Assembly: GCA_900547595.1 (NCBI GenBank)
Contig: URHE01000001.1
Span: 11,007-75,006, forward strand
Direction of reading: 5' to 3'
Source of the DNA: an uncultured Desulfovibrio sp.
GTDB lineage: Bacteria > Desulfobacterota > Desulfovibrionia > Desulfovibrionales > Desulfovibrionaceae
DNA: 64,000 nt
In this document: positions 15,868 through 24,085 of the stretch, one piece after another
Numbering within the stretch: the stretch's first letter is position 1
Layout of the letters: the number at the start of each line of letters is the position of its first letter
The notes under the pieces: generated by a model
What the model was told of the DNA's origin: nothing
The model's database searches: none
What the model saw: the letters and a program-made list of their open reading frames with translations, nothing else
Position numbers and translations under genes: made by a program

Positions 15868-16875
15868 ATGCCCGAAAGCGCCCCGCGGGCGACATCCGGC
15901 TCCATGTCATCCACGGAGCGCGTGGATGTGGCCGTCAACATTTTCGCCAAACCGTTTCAGACGGCCCTTGCCCTTCTGTCGCTTCTGAAACAAAGCTCCG
16001 GCCATGTGGGGACCATCTGGCTCCAGTATGAACCGATGGGGTCACGCTATGACAACATCAGTCCATATGTGATTGCCAGATATTTGCGGGAGGAAATGGA
16101 GTGGCCCTGCCGCATCTTCCAGCCGGAGTACTGGCTGGCCCGCGAAGCCGTGGACCGGACGCGCCTCAGTGATGCCGTCTACCGCATGGGCATCCGCTAT
16201 CAGTACGCTTTTGAGCACAGCCAAAGCCGCAGGCTGCTGCTCATGCACAACGATGTTTTTGTTTTCAGGGATGCCCTAGGCGACATGCTTGCGGCCATGG
16301 GCGACGCCTTCGCCATCGGCAGAGTGGGACAATGCTGGAACTGCCCCGCCAGCAAGGCGGCGGTGGTGAACGATGTCATGGGCAGCAAACCCTGCGCGCC
16401 GGAACGGTATGCGGAATTCAGGCCGGATGCCGCCACCTTGCGGCGCCTGTACGCGCGCACCCGCGAACTGGGCATCTTCGTGCGCCCCTATGACCAGGGC
16501 TTTGCGGACGGTTTTGACGAACAGCCCTGGCCGCTGCCGGAATGCCGCGTCAATGAATGGTTCTGCCTGCTGGACCTGGAACGGACACGGCCACACTGCG
16601 CGCCCCTGGGCCCCGCCCTGCCGCCAGGGGCCTTCGGCGCCTGCGGTCCCTGCAATCTGGATACCGCCGTGCCCTGGTTCCGCGCCATGCACGCCCGGGG
16701 CTTCCACGCCCGGCACTTTGATCTGGACCCGTATCTCCGGCACTGGGTGGGCACCGGCAACAAGACGCCGCGCCGCTATGCCCTGGCGGAGGACAAGGCG
16801 CGGCGGCTGCTGCAAACCCATTTTCCGGACTATATGGCGTGGCTCGGGCGCACAACCGGTGCTGGCCGCCCGTAA
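15868..16875 (+). CDS. Hypothetical protein coupled to the branching enzyme, possibly glycosyltransferase-like
   Basis: A 335-residue protein I cannot place. It begins with a strand-helix pattern VDVAVNIFAKPFQTALALLSLLKQS and IWLQYEPMGSRYDNIS. Further on are RLLLMHNDVFVFRDALGDML, resembling the D-x-D/E site region of retaining glycosyltransferases, and several conserved Trp, Cys and Tyr residues (VGQCWNCPA, RPYDQGFADGF). There is no signal or membrane segment. The frame is open from 15823, but AGGGGAAACACGC before ATG 15868 marks the start. Its place right after a branching enzyme suggests polysaccharide metabolism, which is an inference. Confidence 0.65.
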   Translation: MPESAPRATSGSMSSTERVDVAVNIFAKPFQTALALLSLLKQSSGHVGTIWLQYEPMGSRYDNISPYVIARYLREEMEWPCRIFQPEYWLAREAVDRTRLSDAVYRMGIRYQYAFEHSQSRRLLLMHNDVFVFRDALGDMLAAMGDAFAIGRVGQCWNCPASKAAVVNDVMGSKPCAPERYAEFRPDAATLRRLYARTRELGIFVRPYDQGFADGFDEQPWPLPECRVNEWFCLLDLERTRPHCAPLGPALPPGAFGACGPCNLDTAVPWFRAMHARGFHARHFDLDPYLRHWVGTGNKTPRRYALAEDKARRLLQTHFPDYMAWLGRTTGAGRP

Positions 16876-16898
16876 GCGTCCCTGACGGGAGACACGCC

Positions 16899-17444
16899 TC
16901 AGACAAAGGTGGGACACTGGGCAAGCGGGAGCCCGCGCGTGTCCTTTTCCGAAAGGATCGGGCCGCCTTCGGGGAACGGCCAGTCAATGCCAAGCGCCGG
17001 ATCATCCCACTTCAGGCAGTATTCATCATCGGGGGCATAATAGGTCGTGCACTTGTAGACGAATTCCGCCCCATCGCCGAGCACGAGAAACCCGTGGGCA
17101 AAGCCCGGCGGCACCCAGAACATATGGTGCGCCTCCGCGTCCAGCACCACGGCGTAGCTCTTGCCAAAGGCGGGGGAGGAACGGCGCAGGTCAACGGCCA
17201 CGTCAAAAACGCTGCCGCTGATGACCCGCAGGAGCTTGCCCTGGGGCTGGCGCAACTGGTAATGCAGCCCGCGCAGGACGCGTCCGCGGGAACGACTCTG
17301 GTTGTCCTGCACGAAGACATGGCCGCCGCAATGGCGGGCAAACTCGTTTTGCCGGAAGGTTTCCATGAAAAAGCCGCGCGCGTCCCCATGCAGGGTCGGC
17401 ACCATCACCACCGGCCCGTCAGGCGCAAGGGTATGGAATTCCAT
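16899..17444 (-). CDS. rmlC: dTDP-4-dehydrorhamnose 3,5-epimerase
   Basis: A 181-residue cupin epimerase that converts dTDP-4-keto-6-deoxyglucose to the L-lyxo form. The active-site features are RGLHYQ, the cupin strand VFDVAVDLRRSSPAFGK, WVPPGFAHGFLVL, and the aromatic KCTTYYAP. Length is normal for the family with the start at 17444; an alternative ATG eight codons upstream exists. It is the last gene of the rmlB-rmlA-rmlC unit on this strand. rmlD is not in the window. The pathway supplies dTDP-rhamnose for LPS or other surface glycans. Confidence 0.93.
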   Translation of the reverse strand: MEFHTLAPDGPVVMVPTLHGDARGFFMETFRQNEFARHCGGHVFVQDNQSRSRGRVLRGLHYQLRQPQGKLLRVISGSVFDVAVDLRRSSPAFGKSYAVVLDAEAHHMFWVPPGFAHGFLVLGDGAEFVYKCTTYYAPDDEYCLKWDDPALGIDWPFPEGGPILSEKDTRGLPLAQCPTFV

Positions 17445-17512
17445 CTGACCAGATTCTCCCGTTTCCATCTCCGGAACATCAATACCGCTTTTCAGGGGGG
17501 AAGGGAAAAGCC

Positions 17513-18412
17513 CTATCCTTCGCTTTCCGCCCGTTGCGTCGAATCCACGAGCCGCAGAAGGTATTGCCCATAGTCCGTCTTGCCGAAAAACTCTCCGGCG
17601 CGCCGCATCTCCGCATCGCTGATCCAGCCGTTCTGCCAGGCGATCTCTTCAAGGCAGGCCACCTTGAGCCCCTGCCGGGCCTCGATGGTCTGCACATAGG
17701 AAGAGGCTTCAAGCAGGCTCGCGTGCGTTCCCGTGTCCAGCCACGCAAAGCCGCGGCCAAGGCGTTCCACATGAAGCTGTCCACGCTCCAGATATGCCTG
17801 ATTGACGCTCGTGATCTCCAGCTCGCCCCGCGCGGAAGGCTTCAGGCTGCGGGCGATGTCGAGCACTGACGCATCATAAAAATACAGGCCGGTCACGGCA
17901 TAGCGGGAACGGGGCCGGGCGGGCTTTTCCTCAATATGGACGGCTTTTCCGGAAGCGTCAAAAGTGACCACCCCGAAGCGTTGCGGGTCCCTGACCTGAT
18001 AGCCGAAAATGGTGGCGCCCTGCGTGCGGGCCACCGCCCGGTTCAGTTTTTCCGTGAAGTGCACGCCATGAAAGACATTGTCGCCCAGGATCAGACAGAC
18101 GGGAGAGCCGGCCAGAAACTCCTCGCCAATGAGAAACGCCTGGGCGATGCCCTCCGGTTTCGGCTGCGCGGCATAGCTGAGATGCAGCCCGAAACGGGAG
18201 CCGTCGCCCAGCAGGCGCTGGTATTGCGGCAGATCCCCTGGTGTGGAAATGAGCAGAATCTCCCGGATGCCGCCGAGCATGAGCACCGAGAGGGGGTAAT
18301 AGATCATGGGCTTGTCATAGACCGGCAGGAGCTGCTTGGAAACACCCAGGGTGATGGGGTACAGGCGCGTGCCCGTCCCACCGGCAAGCACGATCCCCTT
18401 GCAGGCGGTCAT
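17513..18412 (-). CDS. rmlA: Glucose-1-phosphate thymidylyltransferase
   Basis: A 299-residue nucleotidyltransferase making dTDP-glucose from glucose-1-phosphate and dTTP. The N-terminal signature is [20 protein letters not shown] followed by [14 protein letters not shown]. Further motifs are [18 protein letters not shown] and [14 protein letters not shown]. The start at ATG 18412 overlaps the stop of rmlB in an ATGA junction, which shows coupling. The upstream extension of the frame lacks family similarity. It commits the first step of dTDP-rhamnose synthesis and is usually feedback inhibited by dTDP-rhamnose. Confidence 0.95.
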   Translation of the reverse strand: MTACKGIVLAGGTGTRLYPITLGVSKQLLPVYDKPMIYYPLSVLMLGGIREILLISTPGDLPQYQRLLGDGSRFGLHLSYAAQPKPEGIAQAFLIGEEFLAGSPVCLILGDNVFHGVHFTEKLNRAVARTQGATIFGYQVRDPQRFGVVTFDASGKAVHIEEKPARPRSRYAVTGLYFYDASVLDIARSLKPSARGELEITSVNQAYLERGQLHVERLGRGFAWLDTGTHASLLEASSYVQTIEARQGLKVACLEEIAWQNGWISDAEMRRAGEFFGKTDYGQYLLRLVDSTQRAESEG

Positions 18413-19518
18413 ACGTCCTCCATGCGGCTGCCCGTGCCGAGCCGTTCGCAACGGTAGGTGCCGTCCAGGACCTTCCGCCACCACGTCTCATTGTCCAGAT
18501 ACCAGCGCACCGTGTCCGCAAGGCCGTCGCCAAAGGACACACGCGGCCGCCAGCCCAGTTCCCGCCGTATCTTGCCCGCATCAATGGCATAGCGGCCATC
18601 ATGGCCCGGCCTGTCCGCCACCAGGGTGATGAGGTCTTCATAGCGGCGCACGCCCGCCGGCTTCCGCGGCGCGAGAGTTTCCAGATGCCCGCAAATGGCG
18701 CGGACAACGTCGATATTCCTCTGCTCGTTGCTGCCCCCCACCGCATAGGTCTCCCCCACGCTCCCCCGGGCCAGCACCAGAAGGAGGGCGCGCACATGGT
18801 CCTCCACATGGAGCCAGTCGCGGATCTGCGCGCCCGTTCCGTAGACGGGCAGCTGCCGCCCGGCCAGGGCATTGATGATGGTAAGGGGGATGAGCTTTTC
18901 CGGAAATTGCCGGGGACCGTAATTGTTGGAACAGTTGGTGATGAGCGTGGGCAGTCCGTAGGTACGCTGCCAGGCCCGCACAAGATGGTCGCTTGCGGCC
19001 TTGCTTGCCGAATACGGGGAACTCGGCGCATAGGGGGTGGATTCGCTGAACAGCGCGTCCCCGGAACCCGCGCCGGCATCGGCAAGGTCGCCAAAGACCT
19101 CGTCCGTGGAAATATGGAGGAAACGAAAACTGGCGGCTTTTTCCGGCCTCGCGGCGGCAAGCCCGCGCCAGTAGCGGCGCGCCTCCTCCAGAAGGACGAA
19201 GGTGCCGCGCACATTGGTTTCCAGAAACGCGCCCGGGCTGTCGATGGAGCGGTCCACATGGCTTTCCGCCGCCAGGTGCATGACCGCATCGGGCTCGAAC
19301 ACCTCAAAAGCCGCGCGCATGGCGGCGGCATCGGCAATATCCGCATGGATGAAGTTGTAGCGGGGATGTTCCTCCACTTCCGCCAGGGAGGCGCGATTGC
19401 CGGAATAGGTGAGCTTGTCGATATTGACAACGCGCCAGTCATCCCTCAGGAGCGCCGCGCGCACAGCCGCCGAGCCGATGAAGCCCGCCCCTCCCGTGAT
19501 CAAAAGCGTATGCGCCAT
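18409..19518 (-). CDS. rmlB: dTDP-glucose 4,6-dehydratase
   Basis: A 369-residue extended short-chain dehydrogenase. The NAD motif is [11 protein letters not shown] at the N-terminus, followed by [12 protein letters not shown], the [10 protein letters not shown] segment and the catalytic [15 protein letters not shown], then [17 protein letters not shown]. It converts dTDP-glucose to the 4-keto-6-deoxy sugar. CGGAGG precedes the ATG at 19518. It is the first gene of the rmlBAC unit; the 4-base overlap with rmlA indicates translation in series. The frame is open for 130 further codons upstream, but that part is an unrelated reading of the next gene. Confidence 0.95.
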   Translation of the reverse strand: MAHTLLITGGAGFIGSAAVRAALLRDDWRVVNIDKLTYSGNRASLAEVEEHPRYNFIHADIADAAAMRAAFEVFEPDAVMHLAAESHVDRSIDSPGAFLETNVRGTFVLLEEARRYWRGLAAARPEKAASFRFLHISTDEVFGDLADAGAGSGDALFSESTPYAPSSPYSASKAASDHLVRAWQRTYGLPTLITNCSNNYGPRQFPEKLIPLTIINALAGRQLPVYGTGAQIRDWLHVEDHVRALLLVLARGSVGETYAVGGSNEQRNIDVVRAICGHLETLAPRKPAGVRRYEDLITLVADRPGHDGRYAIDAGKIRRELGWRPRVSFGDGLADTVRWYLDNETWWRKVLDGTYRCERLGTGSRMEDV

Positions 19519-19594
19519 ACCGCGATCAACCTCCGGGGAAAGTATACAGAAGAGGATGCCGCCATGCAAACGCGTCCCACCGCAGGCCGGCAGC

Positions 19595-20152
19595 TCAAAG
19601 GCGCATGTCCGTTTCGCATATCCCCAGCGCGCGCAGCCGGGCATAGACCATGGCGCAGGCTTCGGCGTCCGAAGCGGCATTGTGATGCCGGAGCGGAATG
19701 CCGAAATGCGCGCATACGCAGTCCAGACTGCGGGAGGGAAGCGCCAGGGGAGCCCGGCGGGCCCCCCTGAGGGTGCAAAGAAAGGGCTGCGCCGGCGGGG
19801 CCAGACCGGCGGCACGGCAACAGGCATGAAGGACGCGCCGGTCAAACTGCGCGTTATGGGCCAGCAGAAAGCGGGCCCCTTCCAGAAGCTTCGCGGCGCA
19901 CGGCCAGACCTCGGCAAACGTGGGCTGATCTTTCAGATCGCGCCAGCGCAGACCGTGGATATGGGTGAACCACACGCGCGAGGAGGGCGGCCGTAACAGG
20001 CTTTCAAAGCGCGCCACGACGGTTCCGCCCTCAATGCGTGCCAGCCCCACGGCACAGGCGTAATGCGCCTCGCGCCCCGAGGTTTCAAAATCAATGGCGA
20101 CACAGGGGGCTTCGCCCGGACGCTGCGGCGCCGTTGCCTCAACCGGCGGCAT
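19595..20152 (-). CDS. 3'-5' exonuclease of the DnaQ/epsilon family
   Basis: A 185-residue DEDD exonuclease. Exo I is seen as [20 protein letters not shown], Exo II as [21 protein letters not shown], and Exo III as [15 protein letters not shown], so it is of the DEDDh type with H then D near the end. The family contains the proofreading subunit of DNA polymerase III and several repair or RNA exonucleases; this short stand-alone form is not a full PolC. The ATG at 20152 overlaps the end of the upstream gene by 14 bases, which suggests coupling. Confidence 0.88.
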   Translation of the reverse strand: MPPVEATAPQRPGEAPCVAIDFETSGREAHYACAVGLARIEGGTVVARFESLLRPPSSRVWFTHIHGLRWRDLKDQPTFAEVWPCAAKLLEGARFLLAHNAQFDRRVLHACCRAAGLAPPAQPFLCTLRGARRAPLALPSRSLDCVCAHFGIPLRHHNAASDAEACAMVYARLRALGICETDMRL

Positions 20153-20558
20153 GGCGGGCCGCCTCGGCCAGGCGCGCCGCGATGTACTCCCGCATTTCCG
20201 AAGAATCTTCATCAAGATTGAAGCACATGGCATCCTCGCCGAGCAGCCCCTGGGGGACGAAATCCCCCTGCTCATCCGGGTCGCTGACCATGTCCGCGTA
20301 AAAACAGACCGAGAGCCAGCGGCTTTCCGGCTCGTCATCCACAACGTCCACAAGAACAAAGAGTTCCCGCGTTTTCTGGGCGGCGTGCCTGGCCCGCAGC
20401 GAATAGCTGATGCCGGGGCGGGCCTTGAACTCCAGCGCCACATCCGGCAGCCCGGCGAGAAAACGCCGCCAGGCTTCAAACGCCGGCTTGACGTGAAGCG
20501 GGTCCTGCCGCCAGTCCTCCTCAAAGCGCTTCAGTTCCTGCGTAGCGGATTCATTCAT
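20139..20558 (-). CDS. Conserved hypothetical protein between two nuclease genes
   Basis: A 139-residue acidic protein with no signal or membrane segment. It has a helical head (TQELKRFEEDWRQDP), a middle with strands (DVALEFKARPGISYSLRARH, RELFVLVDVVDDEPE, WLSVCFYADMV), and an acidic tail rich in Glu and Asp. I do not recognise the family. Its start overlaps the nuclease gene upstream by 8 bases and its end overlaps the exonuclease gene downstream by 14 bases, so the three are translated from one message. Such tight overlap supports that it is a real gene and hints at a role with nucleic acids. Confidence 0.75.
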   Translation of the reverse strand: MNESATQELKRFEEDWRQDPLHVKPAFEAWRRFLAGLPDVALEFKARPGISYSLRARHAAQKTRELFVLVDVVDDEPESRWLSVCFYADMVSDPDEQGDFVPQGLLGEDAMCFNLDEDSSEMREYIAARLAEAARHAAG

Positions 20559-21102
20559 GGCTGTTTCCCGTAGGGCGCCGTTTTTCCGGCGTTCCCGATT
20601 TGCCGCCCCACTGCCAGGGCGGGCTTGTCATATTCAGGCTCCATACGCCGCGCCGGGCCTTGACGGCCCCATGTTCCTGGATATGCCAGCGGCGGCAGAG
20701 CATGGCCCGGCAGGTGGACCTGTCCACCCATGCCAGCCCCTCCTCGACCAGGAGATTGTTGACCGACCGGTCCTTCACCTGCACCAGGGCGCTGACCACG
20801 CCCTCGGCATCGGAACCCACGATACTGAGGACGACCTTCGTCCCCGGCGGCAGCAGACGCATGAGCGCGTCGCGCGTTTCCCTGCCGAAGGGCTGCTCGT
20901 CGGTGGGCATGCCGATGCCGTACAGGCTGACGGTATAGTCAGGGGGCTTCCGCAGCCAGCGCTCGGTGACGGCGATGAGATTGCCCTCCTCCACACGCAC
21001 CACATAGGCCGTGGCCCGGTGGGGGGTAATGGTCTCCCAGGCAAAGGCCGCCTCCGCGGCCAGCAGCACGGCCCACAGGGCCGCAAGAATACCCCAGCGC
21101 AT
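20551..21102 (-). CDS. Secreted thermonuclease (SNase-like) family protein
   Basis: A 183-residue protein with signal peptide MRWGILAALWAVLLAAEAAFA and an SNase-like OB fold: TAYVVRVEEGNLIAVTERWL, VSLYGIGMPTDEQPFGRETRD, LPPGTKVVLSIVG and VNNLLVEEGLAWVDR. Relative to staphylococcal nuclease, catalytic positions are partly altered: the usual D-G-D loop is replaced by EEGNLIAV, and the R-L-x-G-I-D-A-P motif reads VSLYGIGMPT. Activity is therefore doubtful. GGGGGAGG is close to the ATG at 21102. It heads a three-gene overlapping unit. A second, more canonical SNase-like gene is at 34247-34942. Confidence 0.78.
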   Translation of the reverse strand: MRWGILAALWAVLLAAEAAFAWETITPHRATAYVVRVEEGNLIAVTERWLRKPPDYTVSLYGIGMPTDEQPFGRETRDALMRLLPPGTKVVLSIVGSDAEGVVSALVQVKDRSVNNLLVEEGLAWVDRSTCRAMLCRRWHIQEHGAVKARRGVWSLNMTSPPWQWGGKSGTPEKRRPTGNSHE

Positions 21103-21227
21103 GCCTCCCCCTGTTGCAGCAGCAAGTCGCGCGTCCTGTATCCGCAGGGTATGAACATGCCCGCCCTTCCGCAGCCTTGTCAAGCCGGGGAAGGACGGGC
21201 AAAAAAGAACGCCGGGGAGCGACCGCG

Positions 21228-23450
21228 TCAGGCCCAGAGAATGCGCCCCGCCTGATAGACCCCCACGGCCACGGCATAGGCCAGAGCGGTGTTGAACAGG
21301 ATGCTGAAGGCCACCCACCCCCAGTTGCCCGCCTCCTGCCGGATGACCACCAGGGCCACAAAGCACGGCGAATAGAGCAGCACAAAGAGCATGAGCGCCA
21401 GGGCCGTGGCCTTTGACCAGCCGGGATCGCTCTTGAGACGTTCGGCCAGGGGTTCCGCATCGTCCGGGTCCTGCTCGCCCAGAGCCCATGCCGTGCCCAT
21501 GGTGGACACCACCGCCTCCTTGGCGGCCACGCCCGCGATCAAAGCAATATCCGTGCGCCAGTCAAAACCCGCGGGGCGTGTGACCGGTTCCACCCATTTG
21601 CCGAGGCGGCCCGCAACGGAATAGGCCAGCTTTTCCTCGCCAAAGGCATCGCGCGCGCGGGCCAGTTCCTCCTCCACATCCTCCCGCTCCGCCGCCCCGG
21701 CGGGAAGAGCCTCGAGGCGTCCTTCCAGAGCGGCGATACGCGCCTCATGCGGCGCGGCGGCCTCTTCCGGGAGGGAAGGAAACGTCATGGCGGCCCAGAT
21801 GACGACCGAAATGGCCAGCAGGACCGTGCCCGCCTTCTTGATGTACATCCAGGCCCGCTCCCAGCAGTGCAGCAGGACGCTCAGGAGCGTGGGCATGCGG
21901 TAGGGGGGCAGTTCCATGACAAAGGGCGTCGCCTCGCCCTTGACGATGGACGAACGCAACAGACGCGCCACCACCAGGGCAAAGATCCATCCCGCCAGCA
22001 TGATGCCGAACATGACGGTGGCCGCGTTTTCCGGAAAAAACGCGCCGGCCAGCAGCAGGAATACCGGCAGTTTGGCGCCGCAGGTCATGTAGGGCAGCGT
22101 GAGCAGGGTGGCGAGTTTTTCCTTGGGGCTGCGCAGGGTCCGCGTGGCCATGGCGCCGGGGATGGCGCAGCCGCCCGCAATGCCGCCGGAAATCACATAG
22201 GGCATCACCGAAGCGCCATGGAGCCCGAAAAAGCGAAAGACGCGGTCCATCATGTAGGCCATGCGCGCCATGTAGCCGCTGTCTTCAAGAAAGGAGATGA
22301 GCGCGAACATGATCATGATGAGCGGCACAAAACTCAGCACGCCGCCCACACCGGCAATGACGCCGTCCACCACCAGCGAGCTCACAAGCCCCTCGGGCAG
22401 GACATCCTTGAAGAAATCGCCCAGCAGGCCGAAGCCGTCCTCCACCCAGCCCTGGGGATAGGCGCCCACCTCAAAGGTGATCTGGTACATGAGGTAGAGA
22501 ACGCCGAGCATGATGAGCGGCCCGAAAAAGGCATTGGTCAGCACCCTGTCAAGCTTGTCGGAAAGGGCGAGCCTGTCCCGCGCCGGGTCCCTGTCCAGAA
22601 CACCGTCGCGCAGGATGCTGTGGATGAAGCCGTACCGGTGATCGGTAATGATGGACTCGGTGCCGGCGTTAAAGGTGTCGCGGATATGGGCGGCCGTTTT
22701 CCGGCACACGGCCTCAAGGCGCGCGGCCGTCCCGGCATCGGCGGCCCGCACCTCGCGCAGGATGACGCCGTCATTTTCCAGAAGCTTGAGCGCCAGCCAG
22801 CGCGGCGCGTACACCCCCTTCAGCAGTCCGGCCGTTTCGATGATCTGTTCAAGTTCCAGCAGGGCCGTATCCAAATCCGGCCCATAGGACAGGCGCAACG
22901 GTTCGCGGCGCCCTTCTCCGGCAATGTTGACGGCGGCGGCCAGGGCCTCGCGCAGTCCCTCGCCCTCACGGGCGATCATGGGCACTACCGGCGCATGCAG
23001 GAACTGCCCCAGACGTTCCATGTCGATCTGGATCCCCGCCGCCCGCGCTTCGTCCATCATATTGCAGGCAAGGACCACGGGCATGCCCATTTCCAGAAGC
23101 TGGACCGTGAGCAGAAGATTGCGTTCCAGAGCCGATGCGTCCGCCACATCAATGACGGCCTGCACGTTTCCCGCGGAGAGCTCGCGGCGCGCCACCAGTT
23201 CCTCCTGGGAAAACGCCGTGAGGCTGTAGGTGCCCGGAAGGTCCACCAGGGTAATGGAGCGGCCCTCCAGCTCCAGATGCCCCTCCTTTCTGTCCACCGT
23301 GACGCCGGGATAATTGCCCACATGCTGGCGCGCACCGGTATAGGCGTTGAATACCGTCGTTTTGCCGCAATTGGGGTTGCCCGCCAGCGCAATCCGCAAG
23401 GATGCGGCGGCAGGGCCATGGCCGATGCGTCCTTCCATCCCGTCACTCAT
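21228..23450 (-). CDS. feoB: Ferrous iron transporter FeoB
   Basis: A 740-residue inner-membrane Fe(II) transporter with an N-terminal GTPase. G1 is GNPNCGKTTVFN, G3 is DLPGTYSL, and the G4 region reads CNMMDEA (NxxD form). The membrane part has the Gate motifs (PYVISGGIAGGCAIPGAM and TCGAKLPVFLLL) and ends after about ten segments. AGAAACC precedes ATG 23450. No feoA is present. Instead a DUF2325 gene sits 105 bases upstream, and a Fur-like site (23505-23520) lies between them. Iron-dependent repression is expected. Confidence 0.95.
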   Translation of the reverse strand: MSDGMEGRIGHGPAAASLRIALAGNPNCGKTTVFNAYTGARQHVGNYPGVTVDRKEGHLELEGRSITLVDLPGTYSLTAFSQEELVARRELSAGNVQAVIDVADASALERNLLLTVQLLEMGMPVVLACNMMDEARAAGIQIDMERLGQFLHAPVVPMIAREGEGLREALAAAVNIAGEGRREPLRLSYGPDLDTALLELEQIIETAGLLKGVYAPRWLALKLLENDGVILREVRAADAGTAARLEAVCRKTAAHIRDTFNAGTESIITDHRYGFIHSILRDGVLDRDPARDRLALSDKLDRVLTNAFFGPLIMLGVLYLMYQITFEVGAYPQGWVEDGFGLLGDFFKDVLPEGLVSSLVVDGVIAGVGGVLSFVPLIMIMFALISFLEDSGYMARMAYMMDRVFRFFGLHGASVMPYVISGGIAGGCAIPGAMATRTLRSPKEKLATLLTLPYMTCGAKLPVFLLLAGAFFPENAATVMFGIMLAGWIFALVVARLLRSSIVKGEATPFVMELPPYRMPTLLSVLLHCWERAWMYIKKAGTVLLAISVVIWAAMTFPSLPEEAAAPHEARIAALEGRLEALPAGAAEREDVEEELARARDAFGEEKLAYSVAGRLGKWVEPVTRPAGFDWRTDIALIAGVAAKEAVVSTMGTAWALGEQDPDDAEPLAERLKSDPGWSKATALALMLFVLLYSPCFVALVVIRQEAGNWGWVAFSILFNTALAYAVAVGVYQAGRILWA

Positions 23451-23504
23451 GGTTTCTCCCGGAGTTTCTCCGGCATGCGGCGTTTCTGCCCAGCCGGAGA
23501 AAAA

Positions 23505-23520
23505 TTGAAATTCATTTCCA
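23505..23520 (-). promoter_or_regulatory. Fur-box-like site upstream of feoB
   Basis: TTGAAATTCATTTCCA contains the inverted hexamers GAAAT and ATTTC, typical of Fur sites, about 55 bases before the feoB start. Together with the stronger site further upstream it fits iron control of feoB. It is a pattern match only. Confidence 0.5.
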
Positions 23521-23555
23521 TAAAATATCGGCACTTTCAGGACCTGTCAAGTGCC

Positions 23556-23831
23556 TCAGGCGGCCGGCAGGCATTCCCGCAGGGTGGACACGCCGCAGGA
23601 ATGGACGAAACGAATGGGAATGCGGCGGGCACGCGCAACCTGCTGCGCCTTGCGCTTCGCTTCATGGGAAATCTTGTTGGTGAACACGATCAGCGCATCG
23701 GGCGTGCCTATTTTGGCAAGAAAATTCCGCTCATTGCGGCTGATGCACTTCAGGTTGTGCCCAAGGGCTTCCGCAGTCGCCACATACTCCGGCTTGAGAC
23801 GATCCATACCGCCGATCAGCGTCACACTCAT
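23556..23831 (-). CDS. DUF2325 domain protein linked to feoB
   Basis: A 91-residue protein of the DUF2325 family. It has SVTLIGGMDRLKPEY at the N-terminus, then the strand-helix DALIVFTNKISHEAKRKAQQVAR and IRFVHSCGVSTLRECL at the end. The conserved HSCG and the earlier cysteine (NLKCISRNE) could bind metal. No function is established for the family. In this window it lies first in a unit with feoB and behind a strong Fur-like palindrome, so a role in iron uptake or sensing is likely. AAGGAG stands 9 bases before the ATG at 23831. Confidence 0.82.
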   Translation of the reverse strand: MSVTLIGGMDRLKPEYVATAEALGHNLKCISRNERNFLAKIGTPDALIVFTNKISHEAKRKAQQVARARRIPIRFVHSCGVSTLRECLPAA

Positions 23832-23936
23832 GGCTTCCCACTCCTTTATGAGCATTTTCCTCAGATTTCACTGCCGCCATTGCAGCGGAAACGCGCGGTT
23901 TTCCGCCGTATCCCGGCGCGGGCGTCCGCTCCCGCC

Positions 23937-23971
23937 GGAGCGTTTGCGCCAGTTCATGGCGAAAACACTCT
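23937..23971 (-). repeat. 35-base structured dispersed repeat, family 1
   Basis: On the minus strand it begins AGAGTGTTTTCGCCATGAAC and has inner stem CGCCA/TGGCG and outer arms AGAGTG/CGCTCC, which pair with G-T wobbles. It lies in the leader of the DUF2325-feoB unit, beside the Fur-like site. Confidence 0.65.
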
Positions 23972-23972
23972 A

Positions 23973-23991
23973 AATGAAAATGAATTTCATT
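23973..23991 (-). promoter_or_regulatory. Fur-box-like palindrome upstream of the DUF2325-feoB unit
   Basis: AATGAAA (23973-23979), ATGAA, TTTCATT (23985-23991) form a perfect 7-5-7 inverted repeat with the GAAAATGA-type core found in Fur sites. It lies about 140 bases upstream of the DUF2325 start, with a structured repeat copy (23937-23971) directly next to it on the gene side. Confidence 0.65.
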
Positions 23992-24085
23992 GTCAATAGA
24001 AAAACCCCCTTTCCTCCCTTTTATTTTCCGCGCATGCCCATGGGCACGCCCCCGGAAATGCCGGGCACGTCCCCGCGCGGGCAGC

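Noticed and set aside
13907..15910. 667-codon open frame on the minus strand
   Set aside because: Antisense of the branching enzyme, which has all catalytic motifs on the other strand.
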